Shown: positions 13,201 to 26,100 of the stretch, one piece after another
How positions within the stretch are numbered: position 1 is the stretch's first letter
Layout of the letters: each line of letters begins with the position of its first letter
Source of the DNA: Onchocerca lupi
Taxonomy: Eukaryota > Nematoda > Chromadorea > Rhabditida > Onchocercidae
Direction: 5' to 3'
Length of the DNA: 64,000 nucleotides
Assembly: GCA_028564675.1 (NCBI GenBank)
Contig: JAOVVO010000413.1
Coordinates: 1-64,000 of the forward strand
Notes under the pieces: model-generated
Told to the model about the DNA's origin: nothing
The model's database searches: none
What the model saw: only the letters and a program-made list of their open reading frames with translations
Program-made: the position numbers and the translations under genes

Positions 13201-16200
13201 AACGTTCGAAAATTTAATGCTATATGTTTTAAGATTTTAATTCAAAATGAATAATTTCTAATTTAATTAAATTTTTTTAATTATTGTGTTAATAATTTAG
13301 TATTTACAAAAGAATTTCATAAATGATACTTGTCTTGTTTTTTTTAGCTAAATGATAACAGATTGGAAAAATTAGCTAGAATTTGTCATGATTTCTTTTA
13401 TCAGTAATTCAGTTTTACCCAGTTTTACCGTAACCTTTTTTTAGAATGACAAAATGAATGATTGAGTAGCTTTTAATTAATTTTACGATCTAATTATCTA
13501 CTTAAATGATTAAATAATCTTTAGAACGGAATTAAATTTCAAATTATTAAAATATTTTAAAAAGAGAAATGAAACTTATTAGTTTTATTGAAGATAATAT
13601 TCCAATAACCGATCATATTAGTAGCATCTAATGTAACACAAGCCTGAAATTATTGCAAAGAAATATTTGAAATATATTTTAAAATTTAAATAAACTAATC
13701 TTATATTTTTATAATTTCAACGAATAAAATTAATGATAAATATAGATAAATTTCTAGATTTGAATTGATAAATTAAAAAAAAAAAAAGCAAATGAATTGT
13801 TAAATTTAAAACGAAAAAAAAAAAAAAAAAAAAAACAAAACTAAATTAACCTCGTTGGAAAAACCAGTTTGACCAATATTTTGAAAAATATGCCGATCAC
13901 TGCCAATTCGAACGATTCGACTATCCGGGCCAAATCGGATCAATTTTAACGGTTCACCATCGATCCATCGTACTCGTCCATCGGTCATATCCATTCCAAT
14001 CCATGCATTACTATTTAAATTTTGCAACATTGATACAGCAAATCCTACCGAAATTAAATCATTTATATAAAATTTAACTCTCAAATAATTAGAATAATTA
14101 AGATTTTAGCTGTTAAAAATTGCTAGTTTTTTGAAACAACCAAAAATATCAATTAAATAATTCATTATTATTTTTAATCTTTCGATTTTTTACAACAATC
14201 ATTAATGATGCTTAAATTTAATTATTTAGAACTGAAAAGGATAATAGATTTATTTGTATAATTTAAATAAATGAAAAACTAAGAAATAAATCGAATTTAT
14301 TGAATTTATTAAATCAATTATTAGATTATTCTAAAGAAATAATAGAATAATTTCAAATAATTTATACAGCTAACAAAGAATTATTAAACAACAACAAAAA
14401 GAAAAAAATATTTCAAAAAAAAAAAAAGTTAATTAAAAAATAATTTTCGATTATAAAAGTATAAAAGTATGATAATAATAATTGTTCAATAATTTTTTTT
14501 ATTTTAGCCACATAAGTTAACTGAAATTAGTTTCGTCATTGTCTAGAATTTTTCAAAAAGAAGAAATTGACTAATTAATTAATCTCATTTATGTTTTTGA
14601 ATATGGTTAATTGATTAGTCAATTTGTTATGAGGGAAAAAAATAATTTCGTTAATTAAGAATAAAAATATACTCAAGTGTTGAATTAAAAATTTATTTCT
14701 TAAATATTTTAAATAAATTTTTAAAAAAAATTGTAAATAATATATATTAACCATTTTCATAAATATCAGTTATGCTAATTAAATTAGCTTTTTCATTTTT
14801 GCATCGTCGAATAGCTTCACTGAATGTTACACCATTATCTTTTGTACCGTATACTTTGTAACACATTCCTCCTATAATCGAATTAAATTTCATTTTAATT
14901 CCTTTTTAAGTCCTATACAATTTCCAAAACATTTGATGATATTCTCAATTATTTGTTTTTTTTTTTTTTTCTTTATTTGGTACAAGATTTTGTCGAATAT
15001 CTTTTTTCATCATTTAATTTGTATTATTTCATTTATTTTCATCAAATTTTGATATCAGTTCTTTCAATTGCAATTATTGATTTCGATTTTTTGTAAATCA
15101 ATTATGCATTTGACATTTACATTTATATTTGATTAATTGTTAGAAATTAGTATTGACAAAAATAATTAAAAGTTAATTATTTATTCAATGAATCATTAAT
15201 ATTTCTCCAAGAGAAAATATAAATTTGAATTTTTCAAAATAATTGCTTCAAATTTTGCTTGCAAATAGTCAACTATGAAATTGATACATTTTCAAATGAA
15301 ATATATTTAAAAAATTTAATTTGTATAAAATTTAAATTATTTGAAATAAAAATTTCATTTGAAAGAAAAGAATGAAAGAAACGAACTGAATAATTTATAT
15401 TCATTTGAACATATCCAATTGTTGTGCTTTTTCAATCGTCTCTCTTCTTTTGCTGATTTATCAGAAGTGATATGATAATTGAAGCCTGGCTTACGACATA
15501 TTGCTAAATGTCGATTATCACATCGTTGATGAGTCCAAAAATATGCTATAAATAATTTGATGATTATTGAAATTTTAATTTGTTAAAATTTTCAAAATTA
15601 AAATTTGAAAATATTAAATTTGCAAAAAAATTTCAACATTAAACAAAAAAAAAAAAAGAAAAGAAAAAATTGATTACCTGGAATATTTTTTGTCATTTGC
15701 ATTGGAATACCAAAAAAATTATAAATTGGTTGTTTCTGGAGTAATTTAGTACTGAAATATTTGCAAAAAAAAAAAAAATTTTCCAAATATGAAATAAATT
15801 TTTGAAATTTATGACATTTTAATTTTCTTTTCAAATTTAAAATTTTCAGGCAAAAAAAAAAATTTATTTATTTCTTTTCCAGTTTTAAAATTTGAACTGA
15901 AAAAAAGAGTGAAAAATCCGGTAAATATGTATTTTCCGGAAAACAGAAAACAAACCTGACATTGAATTGTATTGCAACACAAGTACCTCTTTCTTCATCC
16001 GGATCTTCATTTGATATTCGTTCCAGTAAATAATCAAACGATGAACCATCAGACCATTCATATTGACTGTATTTTTGTAATATTTAATTAATTTTTTAAA
16101 ATTTTAATTCAAAATTTCATTTTATTTATGAAAAAACAATTAATTATTAATGATCACTATTTATAAACCATAAAATAATAAAAATTAATTTCCGTAGCAA

Positions 16201-19200
16201 ATTAAAATAAAAAAAAAAAAAAAGAAGAAAGTGAAAAGAGTGAATAAAATTAATTATTCGTCTATTTCAGGTGATTAATTTTGAAATTGTCACTTTCGGA
16301 TTACTCAAAATTAATGATAAAAAACAAAAAATGAAACTTTTGTGCATTTCTTCGATGCAATCCAATCCAATATTTTGTTTCACCATTTATGGATGGTTGT
16401 AATTGTACCTAAGAATAAAATTTAATTATTTTTCTCGAAAAAGAAATCAATTTCATGATTAATAGAGATTATTTTAGCTAAATTTATCACTTTCAAATAT
16501 ATCAAAAATATTTCGACTGAATTTATTATCATATGCATATCAAAATTATCTTAGTATTATCATTGGAATGAATCCACTTTATAAATGGGATTTATTCCAG
16601 TGATAATACTAAGATAATCTTGAATGTTCAGATAAATCTTCTACGTGTGAGAAAAATCATTACTCAAAGGATTGTTTTAATTAAATATTTCAATTTGATG
16701 GCACAAAAAAAGAAATCCTATGCTATGAGTAAGGTCAAAAGGTCAAGAGTTTAGAATGAAGATGAAGTTGGCAGTATAAATAGATTAGGTAAAGTATTTA
16801 TCTGCAATTTGAAGAATTTCATTTTTTTTTTTGTCCGCTTTTTCGATAAAAGCAATTTCTTATAATCAATTCTGTAGCGCTAATTAGCATCTTTTTTATC
16901 TCCTTCAAACTTGTCAGTTGAATGACTTATCCAATCAATTTATACTGTTAACTTCATGTTAAATAACTTTTAATTAAGTCAGGTCTTTGGTGATTAATTA
17001 GCATTCATTTGAAATTAATTAGCATTAATTAACATTCATCTAAAATGTTATTTAATACATTTATATAGTTATCTATTAAATTGCTAAAATTAAATTAAGA
17101 AAACAAAAAAATAAATTACCATTTCATAAACAAAATTAACTTCCTCTTTGGAATGAAGAGAAGTAAGATCAGATTGATACTGTGCATCACATTCTTCTAC
17201 AGCCTGTTCCCAGTAATATGGCTCGTTTTGTAAACGATAACATACCGTACCCTGGCTCGTTTTCAATGGACAAAATAATGGATCTTTACCACAGGGAACT
17301 GTAATTTGATTACTGTAATTCGATAAATATATTAATATCATAATTTTGAAAAAGCGCCAAAAAAAAAAAATGATCTTTTATTCATGTCATTTATCTATTT
17401 TGTCATATTTTTGATTGTATTGCAGAGCATTGTTAATTTTGAAAATGGCAAAAACTTAAATTTGAATTTATTAAAAGAATAGCGATGAAATCGAACAAAA
17501 TTGCATTTGTAAATAGCAAAAAATGACTAACATTCTTCAGTAAGTTCGTTGCTTTCACTTTTCACAATTTTTACTTTTTCTTCGGCCACTATAGTATTAT
17601 CAACAGAAATTTTATCCTAAAATTCAATAAAAATTTATTCAAATGATTGAAATATCGCTATTCACATTTAAAAATTTATAATTATTCGTTTAATTACCTG
17701 TAAAAAAGCGGGCATTTGACAGATAAACTTTCGACGATCCGAACATGTTGACACATTAAACATTCGATGATTTGCGATTCCGGGAACCGGTTTTTGATCT
17801 AAGAAGTGATAATTTTAATAATTGATGATAATATAGGATTTTCATGCTTTATAATATTTTTTATTTCCTGAATATTAAGTTTGTTTTGTGGGAATTATTA
17901 TTTTATTTTAATAATTAGTCTTTCCGTTAATTGGTCATTTATATATAGATATATAAAGAGTAAAAAAGAAAAATTTTTGTAAAACAAGTTAATATTAGCA
18001 GAAATGATTTAAATTTTAAATTTCCTGAAAACATACAATCATAGAAAATACAATAGTGATCATCCCATTTGTTTGATTTTGGTAAATTAAGTTTCAAATT
18101 AACAATTGTCAGTTTATCATTATCAAACAAATTTCCATCGGTCCATCTATAAGAGAATATCATTTAATATTTCGAAATTAATCATTCATTTTCAAATTTA
18201 CAAGAAAGAAGAATGAAAAGATTTTTTATTCTTCTCTCTTGTAAATTTTTTTTTTTCCTTTTTTCAATCTTTTATTTGCAAAGAAACAGATAAAGGAAAA
18301 GAAAAATCATTTCTGATTATATCATTATCATTATCACCAACACTTAACAACACGAGAATAACTTCAAGAAGTAGATAATTTGACTATTATCATTGTTATT
18401 ATTATTGCAAAAAATTCGTGCGTATCTTGATGTGTACTGAAATAGGAATATATGGAATATGTAAGATATGGATGACTTAAGTAAGTGATAAAGTGATATG
18501 TGATATCATATGATCATTTTTCTTCAATGATAACAAATGATGATTTTCATTATTTTAAATTGATTTTTTTAAAGAAATTTTGTATTTATTTATCTCTGAT
18601 GAAAAATAAAACATTAATTATTGGCAAACTTTAATTTATCATATTTTTGATAAATTTAACAAAAAAGCCAAGTGAGAATAAGAAATAAGAGATTTATTTT
18701 GTGATTTTTTTGGAAATTAAACCTGAAAATAGGTTTATGATCGATTTCTCTGTTAGGACATAATTGGCCAAGTCCAATCCACCAACCAGAATCAAACCAT
18801 GGAGAATTTTTTGGAAATAACGAATACAATGAATGCCCTTTATACTCCAGTTCTTCAGTAATCTTCAAATGAAAACATTGAATTGCTAAATTATTTCAAT
18901 TATATTTGAAAAAAAGTAAAAGAAAAAAAAAGAAAAATAAAATTAAACTGATTATTTTACAATAATCAAAATAAATAAAAATGTATACATATAATTAATT
19001 TTTACTCTATTAATTTAAGTATTCATATTTTATTCGGAAAAAAAATTTAAAATTTTATAATTGATAATTAAAATTTTGGAAATAATATTGCCAAATTTCA
19101 AATAATATTACCAAATTAATTGCTATTTTATAATTCAAAAATTTAAAACCGCTTCTGTAAGTCGTTCAAGTTGTTCGATAGTTTGTATCGAAATCAAATG

Positions 19201-19698
19201 ACCATCTTTTCCAACTTGTCGACAACTTTCTTCAGCTTGTTGCCAAGTCATCCGAAATACTGATAATATTTTAAAACAATGAGTAAATTTAACTGATCCG
19301 ACTGCTGTAAATGGTATCCAACCATTATTACAAGATATTTCACCTCCTGTAATTGATTAATAAAAATTTAGTAGAAAGAAGAAAAAACTGCTTATCATAT
19401 TTCAAAGATTGAAGCATCTATTATCGATCGGAAAAATAAAAAATTACATTACTAATCGATAATTCGAATTATTTACTCATAATAGAGCAATTTATTTACA
19501 TTTATTTCATCTCTCTTATGATCGATAATTTTCTCATGCTTTTTATTTTTGAAGAAATAATGAAGAAAAAAAAAAAAAAAAAGGAAGAAATAATTATTAA
19601 CTTTCTAAATTTTTTTTCGTTTCTTCAATGCTTTTTTCACCATTTGTTTGGCCAATTAAATGAAGTGTTAATAGTAAAAGTAGAAATAACATATACAT
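6092..19698 (-). CDS. Mannose-receptor-like membrane protein with five C-type lectin domains (998 aa, 23 exons)
   Basis: All 23 exons join in phase with consensus GT/AG sites: 19641-19698, 19150-19346, 18723-18862, 18037-18146, 17698-17798, 17532-17616, 17120-17298, 16338-16408, 15956-16066, 15678-15751, 15387-15545, 14752-14871, 13851-14044, 13576-13643, 12864-12928, 12402-12494, 11835-12030, 10840-11006, 10084-10229, 8059-8182, 7531-7734, 7142-7273, 6092-6294; total 2997 nt including stop. Residues 1-19 form a signal peptide (MYMLFLLLLLT...). Five lectin domains follow, then a Ser/Asp-rich stalk, one membrane helix (about 946-970) and a roughly 28-residue tail. By analogy with mannose-receptor and nematode clec proteins it should sit at the cell surface and bind glycans or proteins. 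The start at 19698 has a second in-frame ATG two codons later; an acceptor-like TTGCAG lies about 50 bases upstream. Confidence 0.9.
7531..10229 (-). other. Lectin domain 5 (exons 19-21)
   Basis: About residues 742-870. Opens with C-P-D-G-K-E-D-W-I, then H-C-Y-Y, a core reading A-L-I-G-L, L-N-W-G-D-D-E-P-A, and closes with C-W-Q-S-T-H-F-I-C. The DEPA tetrapeptide sits where EPN would be. The intron between exons 19 and 20 (about 1.9 kb) carries a foreign coding fragment. Confidence 0.82.
9441..9720 (+). pseudogene. Broken coding fragment of unknown family inside a lectin intron
   Basis: The plus strand reads about 35 open codons (9441 to about 9549, including H-Y-C-V-L-S-V-Y-G-F-V-C). After a shift to another frame at about 9542 it continues for about 55 codons (including V-E-V-P-D-E-E-D-D-P-H-A-P-W) to a stop near 9720. 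Codon composition and GC are well above the surrounding intron. The host gene runs on the other strand. There is no start codon or promoter-like context, and the frame is broken, so a retrocopy or decayed duplicate is the best guess. I do not recognise the parent protein. Confidence 0.5.
10840..12494 (-). other. Lectin domain 4 with an EPN motif (exons 16-18)
   Basis: About residues 588-725. It has the only EPN tripeptide in the protein (about 691-693, W-D-V-G-E-P-N), followed by G-D-C-V and the closing C-M-K-H-K-P-I-V-C. EPN normally marks mannose-type sugar binding with calcium, but the partner WND motif reads W-Y-I here and the WIGL core is poorly kept, so calcium binding may be lost. Confidence 0.82.
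12821..12847. repeat. CATAT microsatellite
   Basis: Five perfect CATAT units in tandem, in the intron between exons 15 and 16 of the lectin gene, about 15 bases from the exon 15 donor. Confidence 0.9.
12864..15545 (-). other. Lectin domain 3 (end of exon 11 to exon 15)
   Basis: About residues 418-575. Opens with N-N-W-I-C, then C-Y-K-V-Y, F-S-E-A-I-R-R-C, the AWIGMD core, R-W-I-D-G, and closes with C-D-S-M-E-L-P-Y-I-C. The loop between the WIDG motif and the later cysteines is long and basic. Exon 15 uses a weak acceptor (ACAAG|AGC), chosen because it alone keeps phase. Confidence 0.82.
15387..17298 (-). other. Lectin domain 2 (exons 7-11)
   Basis: About residues 232-395. Contains paired N-terminal cysteines, W-E-Q-A-V-E-E-C, the YWIGL core, W-S-D-G, and the closing C-D-N-R-H-L-A-I-C. 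Neither EPN nor QPD is present. A 28-codon acidic linker exon (17532-17616) separates it from domain 1. The same exon 11 runs on into the first cysteine of domain 3. Confidence 0.85.
16541..16622. other. Long near-perfect hairpin, miRNA-precursor-like
   Basis: The arms pair over about 35 base pairs. Pairing runs from C16541-G16622 inward to C16575-G16588 with one mismatch (A16544/C16619) and two G-T wobbles. The loop is about 12 bases. It lies in the lectin intron between exons 7 and 8. Length and shape fit a pre-miRNA or a very short palindromic element; sequence alone cannot separate these. Confidence 0.6.
17698..19346 (-). other. Lectin domain 1 (exons 2-5)
   Basis: About residues 22-195. 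It starts C-N-N-G-W and contains the W-x-x-A-E-x-x-C helix, the WWIGLG core motif, W-T-D-G, and a C-x-x-x-x-x-F-I-C closing pair. No EPN or QPD sugar-specificity motif is visible, so calcium-dependent sugar binding is doubtful for this domain. Confidence 0.88.
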
Positions 19699-19748
19699 TA
19701 CGGTAATATTAGAGCAGCAAAATAACCATATATTTGATATCTAATTAA

Positions 19749-20430
19749 TCTGCAAGAAATGGTAATTAGAATTGAAATAACAGAAAGTGACAAATGAAAT
19801 TTAAGCAATATTTAAACCGTATATCTTTAAATTATTGCTTAAATCATGCGAGCATTTTCAACTTTAAAAACATTTTCAAATTTAAATTCTGAAGAAAATT
19901 TGGAAATTTATTTTGATGATTATATTAATGTAAAATGATATCATCATTCATTTAGTAAAAATAATTACGATAAAACTTTTATCAATGTTCAATAAGTATA
20001 TGATATAGCCAGAAATAGAAATATTTTAATCATTTAAGGATGCAAATAAAGTTTTCTCTTTTTTTTTCAATCAATCTATGGTATATTTTTTTGGTATTGC
20101 TATTAATAACAAAACTCAATGATTAAAATTGCAATTTTAGATTAAAAAAAAAAAAAAATGAATAATATAAACACAATCATTGGTCGCAATATTTTTCAAA
20201 AATAAATTAACGAAAAATAAATAACTTAGGAAATTCCGAAAATGAAAATAGAAAATGCGGTAAAATAAAAGAAAACCGCCGCTAAGAAAATGCGGTAAAA
20301 TTGAAGAAAACTGCCATATAGTTATGTCCACTTATTCCGTCAATCTGATGTTTCTCTTGTCCATCATTTCATTCATCGAATTTAGCACCAAAGAATGTGT
20401 AGGATAATTTTACCGCAATGATTACCTCTA
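19749..20430 (-). promoter_or_regulatory. Upstream region of the lectin gene with a triplicated 10-base motif
   Basis: GCGGTAAAAT occurs at 20257-20266 and 20292-20301, and inverted (ATTTTACCGC) at 20407-20416, about 560-720 bases upstream of the lectin start. The first two copies lie in a diverged direct repeat of about 35 bases. In this AT-rich background a GC-containing decamer found three times in 160 bases is notable. No TATA box could be assigned. Confidence 0.35.
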
Positions 20431-20649
20431 GTGGTCAATAAAATAAAATATGACCATTGGTTATTCTTTAATTCTTGTCAAAAACTTTTAGAAATGAAGA
20501 AATAAAATAAAATTATCAATAATTTAAGAAATGAAAACGAATAATTATTGAAATCAAAAATCATACGGAAATGAATACTTTGTAAAGATGGGACTTTTAT
20601 ATCGTTAAGATTGAAATCGTTCTATGGAATTGTATAGAAAATAGAAAAG

Positions 20650-20759
20650 TGCTTCTCTCTTCCTTTCTCTCTCTCTCTTTTTCTCTCTCTCTCTCTCTTT
20701 CTTTTCCCTTTCTTATCGATAAGAAATCAGTATGATTACATCGGTAATCATTGCTAAAT

Positions 20760-20796
<37 letters not shown>
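20650..20796. repeat. CT-rich tract and a long poly-A run
   Basis: A CT/CTTT-rich pyrimidine tract (about 20650-20715) is followed by about 31 consecutive A (from 20764). Simple sequence in the intergenic region. Confidence 0.8.
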
Positions 20797-21546
20797 ATTA
20801 AAAAGCTAAGAGGAATGGTGAGTGTGATGATGAACTATGCATAAAATAGGTATATTACAATATATTTATAATTTCTTGTTTCAATTTATTCTTCAAACAA
20901 TAAAACAATAACGTTTCATTTTTAAAATTCATAATTTTAATGAACAAGTATGATCAAAGCTGGAACAATAAAATATTACAAAAGAAAAAAAAAACAAGTA
21001 AATAAGTAACCAAAGAAATAAAATAAAAGCAGAAAAGCAAATAAACATCGATAGAATTTGATTTAAATCAATGAATGAAAAATCGAAATATCATTTATAA
21101 TCATTTTTTTTATTTTGTCTTTTTTTTTTTATTGTTGTTAATGCATTAAGGGAAAATGTTATATGTCGCTGCTATGAATGAATGAATCATTAAGCAATTT
21201 CGCTCCAATTGAAAATGAACAAAAAAAGAAAAAGTTAAAAAAACTTTATGAATCATATTCAGTTAAAAAAAAAAAGAAAAAAGATAAAGTTACGAAAAAG
21301 AAAGAAATATATACTGAATTTTGAATTTTACATTGTTTCATTTACATTTAATTAATATTTTTGAAAAAAAACAATAAATAAACATTTAAATAACAACAAT
21401 AATAATAAGCTTATGATAAAACTAAAAAAAGAAAAAAAAAAGACGAATCATATCATTTTGGTTTACATCTATACATATATGAAAAAAATGATGATATTAT
21501 TTGGTTAAAAGAACAAATAAGTTTCGGGAAGAATAATGAATGACTG

Positions 21547-21850
21547 AAAGAACAAAAAATTAATCACGGAAATAATGATGGCAACGTTGGAGCAATCTTT
21601 AAGAATAAGTGCAATTAATTGACCACGTGGAAATCATCCGTTTCCGTTTCGGTCAATCAGTTGCAATACGTACGTTGCGGCAGAAGTTTTCACCATCGAA
21701 TATACAATTCATCACAAAATCGAGACGAAATAAAGTGGAAGATGGATGTGTCGGGAAAGAAAAGCGGGTTGATAAGAGGCGGGAGAAAGGAGAAGACAAA
21801 AGTATGTTGGTTAAAAATAGGATCAGTTAAGCTAGGAAAGATACAATAAA
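21547..21850. other. GC-richer island with a perfect E-box
   Basis: About 300 bases near 40-45% GC in a background near 20-25%. The palindrome CCACGTGG lies at 21623-21630. Three overlapping frames (two plus, one minus) stay open for 60-75 codons, so openness alone says little. It could be a promoter, a UTR exon, a decayed gene or an inserted fragment. No family was recognised. Confidence 0.35.
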
Positions 21851-22659
21851 TTATTGCTTGTAGCTATTTTAAAGCTAATTTTATTTCATTTTATAAAATC
21901 AATAAACATTTCTTCTATGATAAAAGATAAAGCATAGAAAAGAAATTCTAAATAAAGTTTGAAACACGAAATTGCCAAGTTTAGATTTAAGGATTTAAGA
22001 CTAAGCATTGTTAGAATCTGAAAAAAAAAAAACAAAAAATTACTTGAATTAAATTTTGTGATAAAAAAAATTCTGAATTTAGATTAAATGAAATTTCTCC
22101 TCATATGTTGTGATAGTAATAATATTTTCGTGAATTTAAGCAATCTTTTCAAATGTTTGCAATATGTAATGTTACGCTTTAATTTCATTCTATAAATATC
22201 GTATCTGCTATTATTTCATTTATCCAAAACATATCATTAGACGTGTAATAGTTTAAAGTAAACAAACTCTACTTCACTATACGATTAATTTAATAGGAGA
22301 AAAATTCTAAATTTTTGAAATTCAAAATTTAATTTCAATCTTATCTGCAAAATAGCTGATTTAGTGTATGATAATGCAAAAAATTTGATAAAAAAAAATG
22401 AATATCTTCGATTGCTAATAAATAAAATAACCAAAAGTGAGATTTTTCGTTCATAATAGAAAATAAACAGATGATTTGCTTTCATCTTCACATCAGTAAT
22501 ATGCGAAATTTCATTTAAAAAAGAGTAAACAAACAGGTAAAATGTAAAATATGCTCTATAAAATATGCTTTGTCAGTTGAAAAAGTCTGATAAAAATTGA
22601 AAGGTTAAGAAAAATTACAGAACGAAAAACCTGCCTGAAAACTATAAAACATTAATTTA

Positions 22660-23188
22660 TCTATACAAATAAAAATGTAAATATTCCTTGTGTTTTTTTT
22701 AACACAACGTTTCAAATTCTTCACCAATTATTTTGAAATTTTGATAACGTTGCATTCGAATAACATCGTGTTTCAATACAGACGTGCCTTTTTTTTTTTT
22801 TAACCTTTCCGTAAAAATAAACATGCTTACCGCCAAAACGTCGTAAGGACAGACATGTTTCCCGCCAAAATGCTGCGATTAGCAATAAACGAGGATGCTT
22901 CAATCAGTTATTGATTCACTGCTAGATAATAGTTGATAAATATTCTATATCAGTATAAATAAAAATGTAAATGTTCATATGGTTTTTAACACAATGTTAC
23001 AAGCTCATCACCGATTGTTGATTTGAAATTTTCAAACAACATTGCATCCGAATAGAATGTGTTTTTAGATAGATATACCTATTTTTTTTTGACCTTCTAC
23101 ACCTATGACTGATAATAGTAAGTTAGCAGACATTTTATTTATATAAATAGCTGAATCGCCACGCTCCGCGTAGCTGGGCGCAACTAGT
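22660..23188 (+). mobile_element. Non-autonomous Helitron remnants
   Basis: Two 5' ends of one family occur in the same direction: TCTATACAAATAAAAATG at 22660 and TATAAATAAAAATGTAAATG from about 22953. The 3' end has a GC-rich hairpin (GCCACGC tcc GCGTAGC, about 23157-23174), then CTAG at 23184-23187 followed by T. A hairpin, a short spacer and CTRR, inserted before T, is the Helitron hallmark. The part at 22790-22870 contains an ACATGTTTCCCGCCAAAA stretch also found inverted at 49150-49175. Confidence 0.75.
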
Positions 23189-23189
23189 T

Positions 23190-26100
23190 CTATAATAATC
23201 AAAAAATTTAATAGAAAAAAGATAAAAAATAAATGCGGGAAAATTTTTTCCTTTAAAGTAAAAGGTAAACATTGTTAAAAAAAAAAAAAAAAAAAAAAAA
23301 ACTCCGAATATTGAACAATTTTCGAATGTAGGAAATTTTTGAGAAATAATTTCAATTCAAATAATCATTACTGAAAATATTTTAAACGTGTTTGATTTCA
23401 TCGAGATTTCATTTTATGGTATTATTTGGTTTTATAGTAATTAAGTAACAAAAGAGAAAAAATGAAGCAGCTAACGTACAATCATTATTACTAACTCATA
23501 TTAATTTTATCTTTTTTTTTTTTCCTTTTTTTCGTTGATATTATTATCTGAATAACATAAAATAAGCATTTCACAACATAAGAAATTGTCTATGAAAAGA
23601 GCAAAATAAAGATTTGCTTACGATTCACTGTACCAATCACATACTCCATCATAATTATAGTTTATGGAATCATTTTGAATAGTTTTGATCATTCAATAGA
23701 TTTATCTATGATAAATTTTCCTGATAATGAATCATGATTAAACAACGAAATATTTTCTCAAAATATAGCTATTACTAATTAGCATATTGCTGATGGAAAA
23801 TGTGATTGATTCGGTCTCGAATCAGCCTACTATTTTATGAAATATGGTAACATTGAATGCTATTACACAAATAACAAATGTGTTCTTCATAAAATCTTAA
23901 TCTCTAAAAATACTAATAAAAAAAAAAAGCCAAAAAGATCGAGTGTAATTTATGTAAATATAATTTATATCTGCGAGAATATCTAAGGGGGCTAATGTTG
24001 ATAAACATTTCTTCATCATCTACAATACGGATAATTTTGTCGAAATGAAACTTTAAAAAGGAAATTAATTAGTTAACTAATAATCAGTAAACTTATTTCG
24101 CGTTATTATTAGAGAAAGATAAAAAAAAGGATAAAAACTGGCAATAAAAAATTTTAAACTAATAAATTGAATACAAAATATTGTTTACTAATTATCCTTT
24201 AAAAATAAACAAGCATAAATGCATATATCGATTGCTCTTGCTTATTTTTTGTTGTATTAACTTTAATTTGTATCATAACATACTTCAGATGAAAATACGA
24301 GAAAAAAGTGAGAAAAATAAGTAATAAAGAGAAAATTAGACCATCAAAATTTCACCTCATTTATTTTTATCTGTCCTGTTTTTTTTTTTTTTTTTTTTAT
24401 CTGTTTCCTTTTCTCTTTCCACATTATTATTAATATATTAAAAGAAAGTAAGAAAAGAAATTATCATATAAAAATGTCAAATTCAATGATAAATATGATG
24501 AATTCAACGAAAAAAAAAATTCAACATTTTTAATGTCTTTTTCAATAACTTTTGAGTAAATACTGAAAAATTCCATTTCATTTCTTTTTTTCATTAAAAT
24601 TGCGCTGAATCTTCTTTTTTCATTACCTTGTATACCTTTGCGATGATTTTTTATTTTGATAATTATTCTTTTTCCTTTCTTATTTTGTTGATATTATTTT
24701 TAAGAACTTTTGATAAGACATAAAGAAATATTGATGACTTTTCCCCTTTTACCGTACTTTCACTTTTCATTTCCCATAATTCCCTATGTTATTTACATTT
24801 TACTTCTTTATTTTTGAAAAATATTGCGGTCAACGGTTCTGCTTAGGTTCCTTTCTTTCTTTTTTTTTTTTTTTTTAATCTTAAATGTTGCAATTTTAGT
24901 CACGAATTTTTGTCATCAATAGCAATGCCAAAAATATGATATAAATTAATTTAAAAAAAACTTTATTTATGTCTTCAATGCTTGCATCAAATTTTAATGA
25001 TCAAAAAAGTTCGAGAAAAAAACTTGATATAGAATGAGAAGTAGTCATGATGTATTAGACTATTAGCTGACTATTAGCATTTCAAAATTGAAATCTATTA
25101 GACTATTAGCATTTCAAAATTGAAATCCTTCATTTGGGAGGAATCGAGGAAACAGAAGTCGATGGCTTAAAATTTATCGTTGTTTACAAAATAAGTCGAG
25201 ATCTGAAAGATTTAAATTTCTTATTCTTTCATTGATAGCTTGGGAATAAATTTATTCAAATTTTAACCATATTATGAATATTAATGATTGAAAATGCTAA
25301 TAAATAATTCAACAGCATCTAAAAGTCGTTCAGAAAATTGCGCACAAAAATTTTTCGTACAAATATTACACAATATTGATAATGATTATGGTAATGAATT
25401 CGTATTATCAATGAATCAATAGATCAGCGTAGCGGATCATGGTTTTGTTCGGATCTCAAGAAGATTCTAAGTCAACGTGAAATACGTGAAATCTTATCAT
25501 GAAGAAGTAATTTGTATTATATATTTATTTTACATTTAAATATCACTTTATTTCATTTGTATTACGTATTTATTCTACTTTTCAACACTAATTTATCTAA
25601 TTTCTTCACGTAATATTAATTATTATATTTATCACGGAATAATTTACTTCACTTACGTAAAGTATTACTACGTGAATTACTGCTGAATTATCTTCAATAA
25701 AAAATTATGTTTGAATTAGATGGCAAGTGAAGTTATCTATTTTTTGCATTTTACAAGCAGATCGATAATCATATGTTATTGATTAAGCTGTTAAAATTGA
25801 TATCAGATTAATTAAAAAAGATACTAATATATAAAACTTATTGATTGGACGAAAAACACAATTTCACATACATTATGATCTTTTTCAGCAAAATATCAGG
25901 TTAATAACAGTTACGAATTTCATCGAATATCAGGTTAGTATTATGAATTGAAGTTGGAATAGTTGAAACTAAATTTTAGAATTTTAATGCAAAAAAAAAA
26001 AGAATTTAATACAATGATTGAATTCGAGAAATGGGAAAAAAATAGATTATGCTTTTGATCATAAACTAATGATTTTGAAATCATTCCGAGACAAAGCTTT

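Noticed and set aside
21609..21849. Overlapping 73- and 76-codon plus-strand frames
   Set aside because: Three frames are open over the same GC-rich bases, so openness is not evidence of coding. Kept only as an island of interest.
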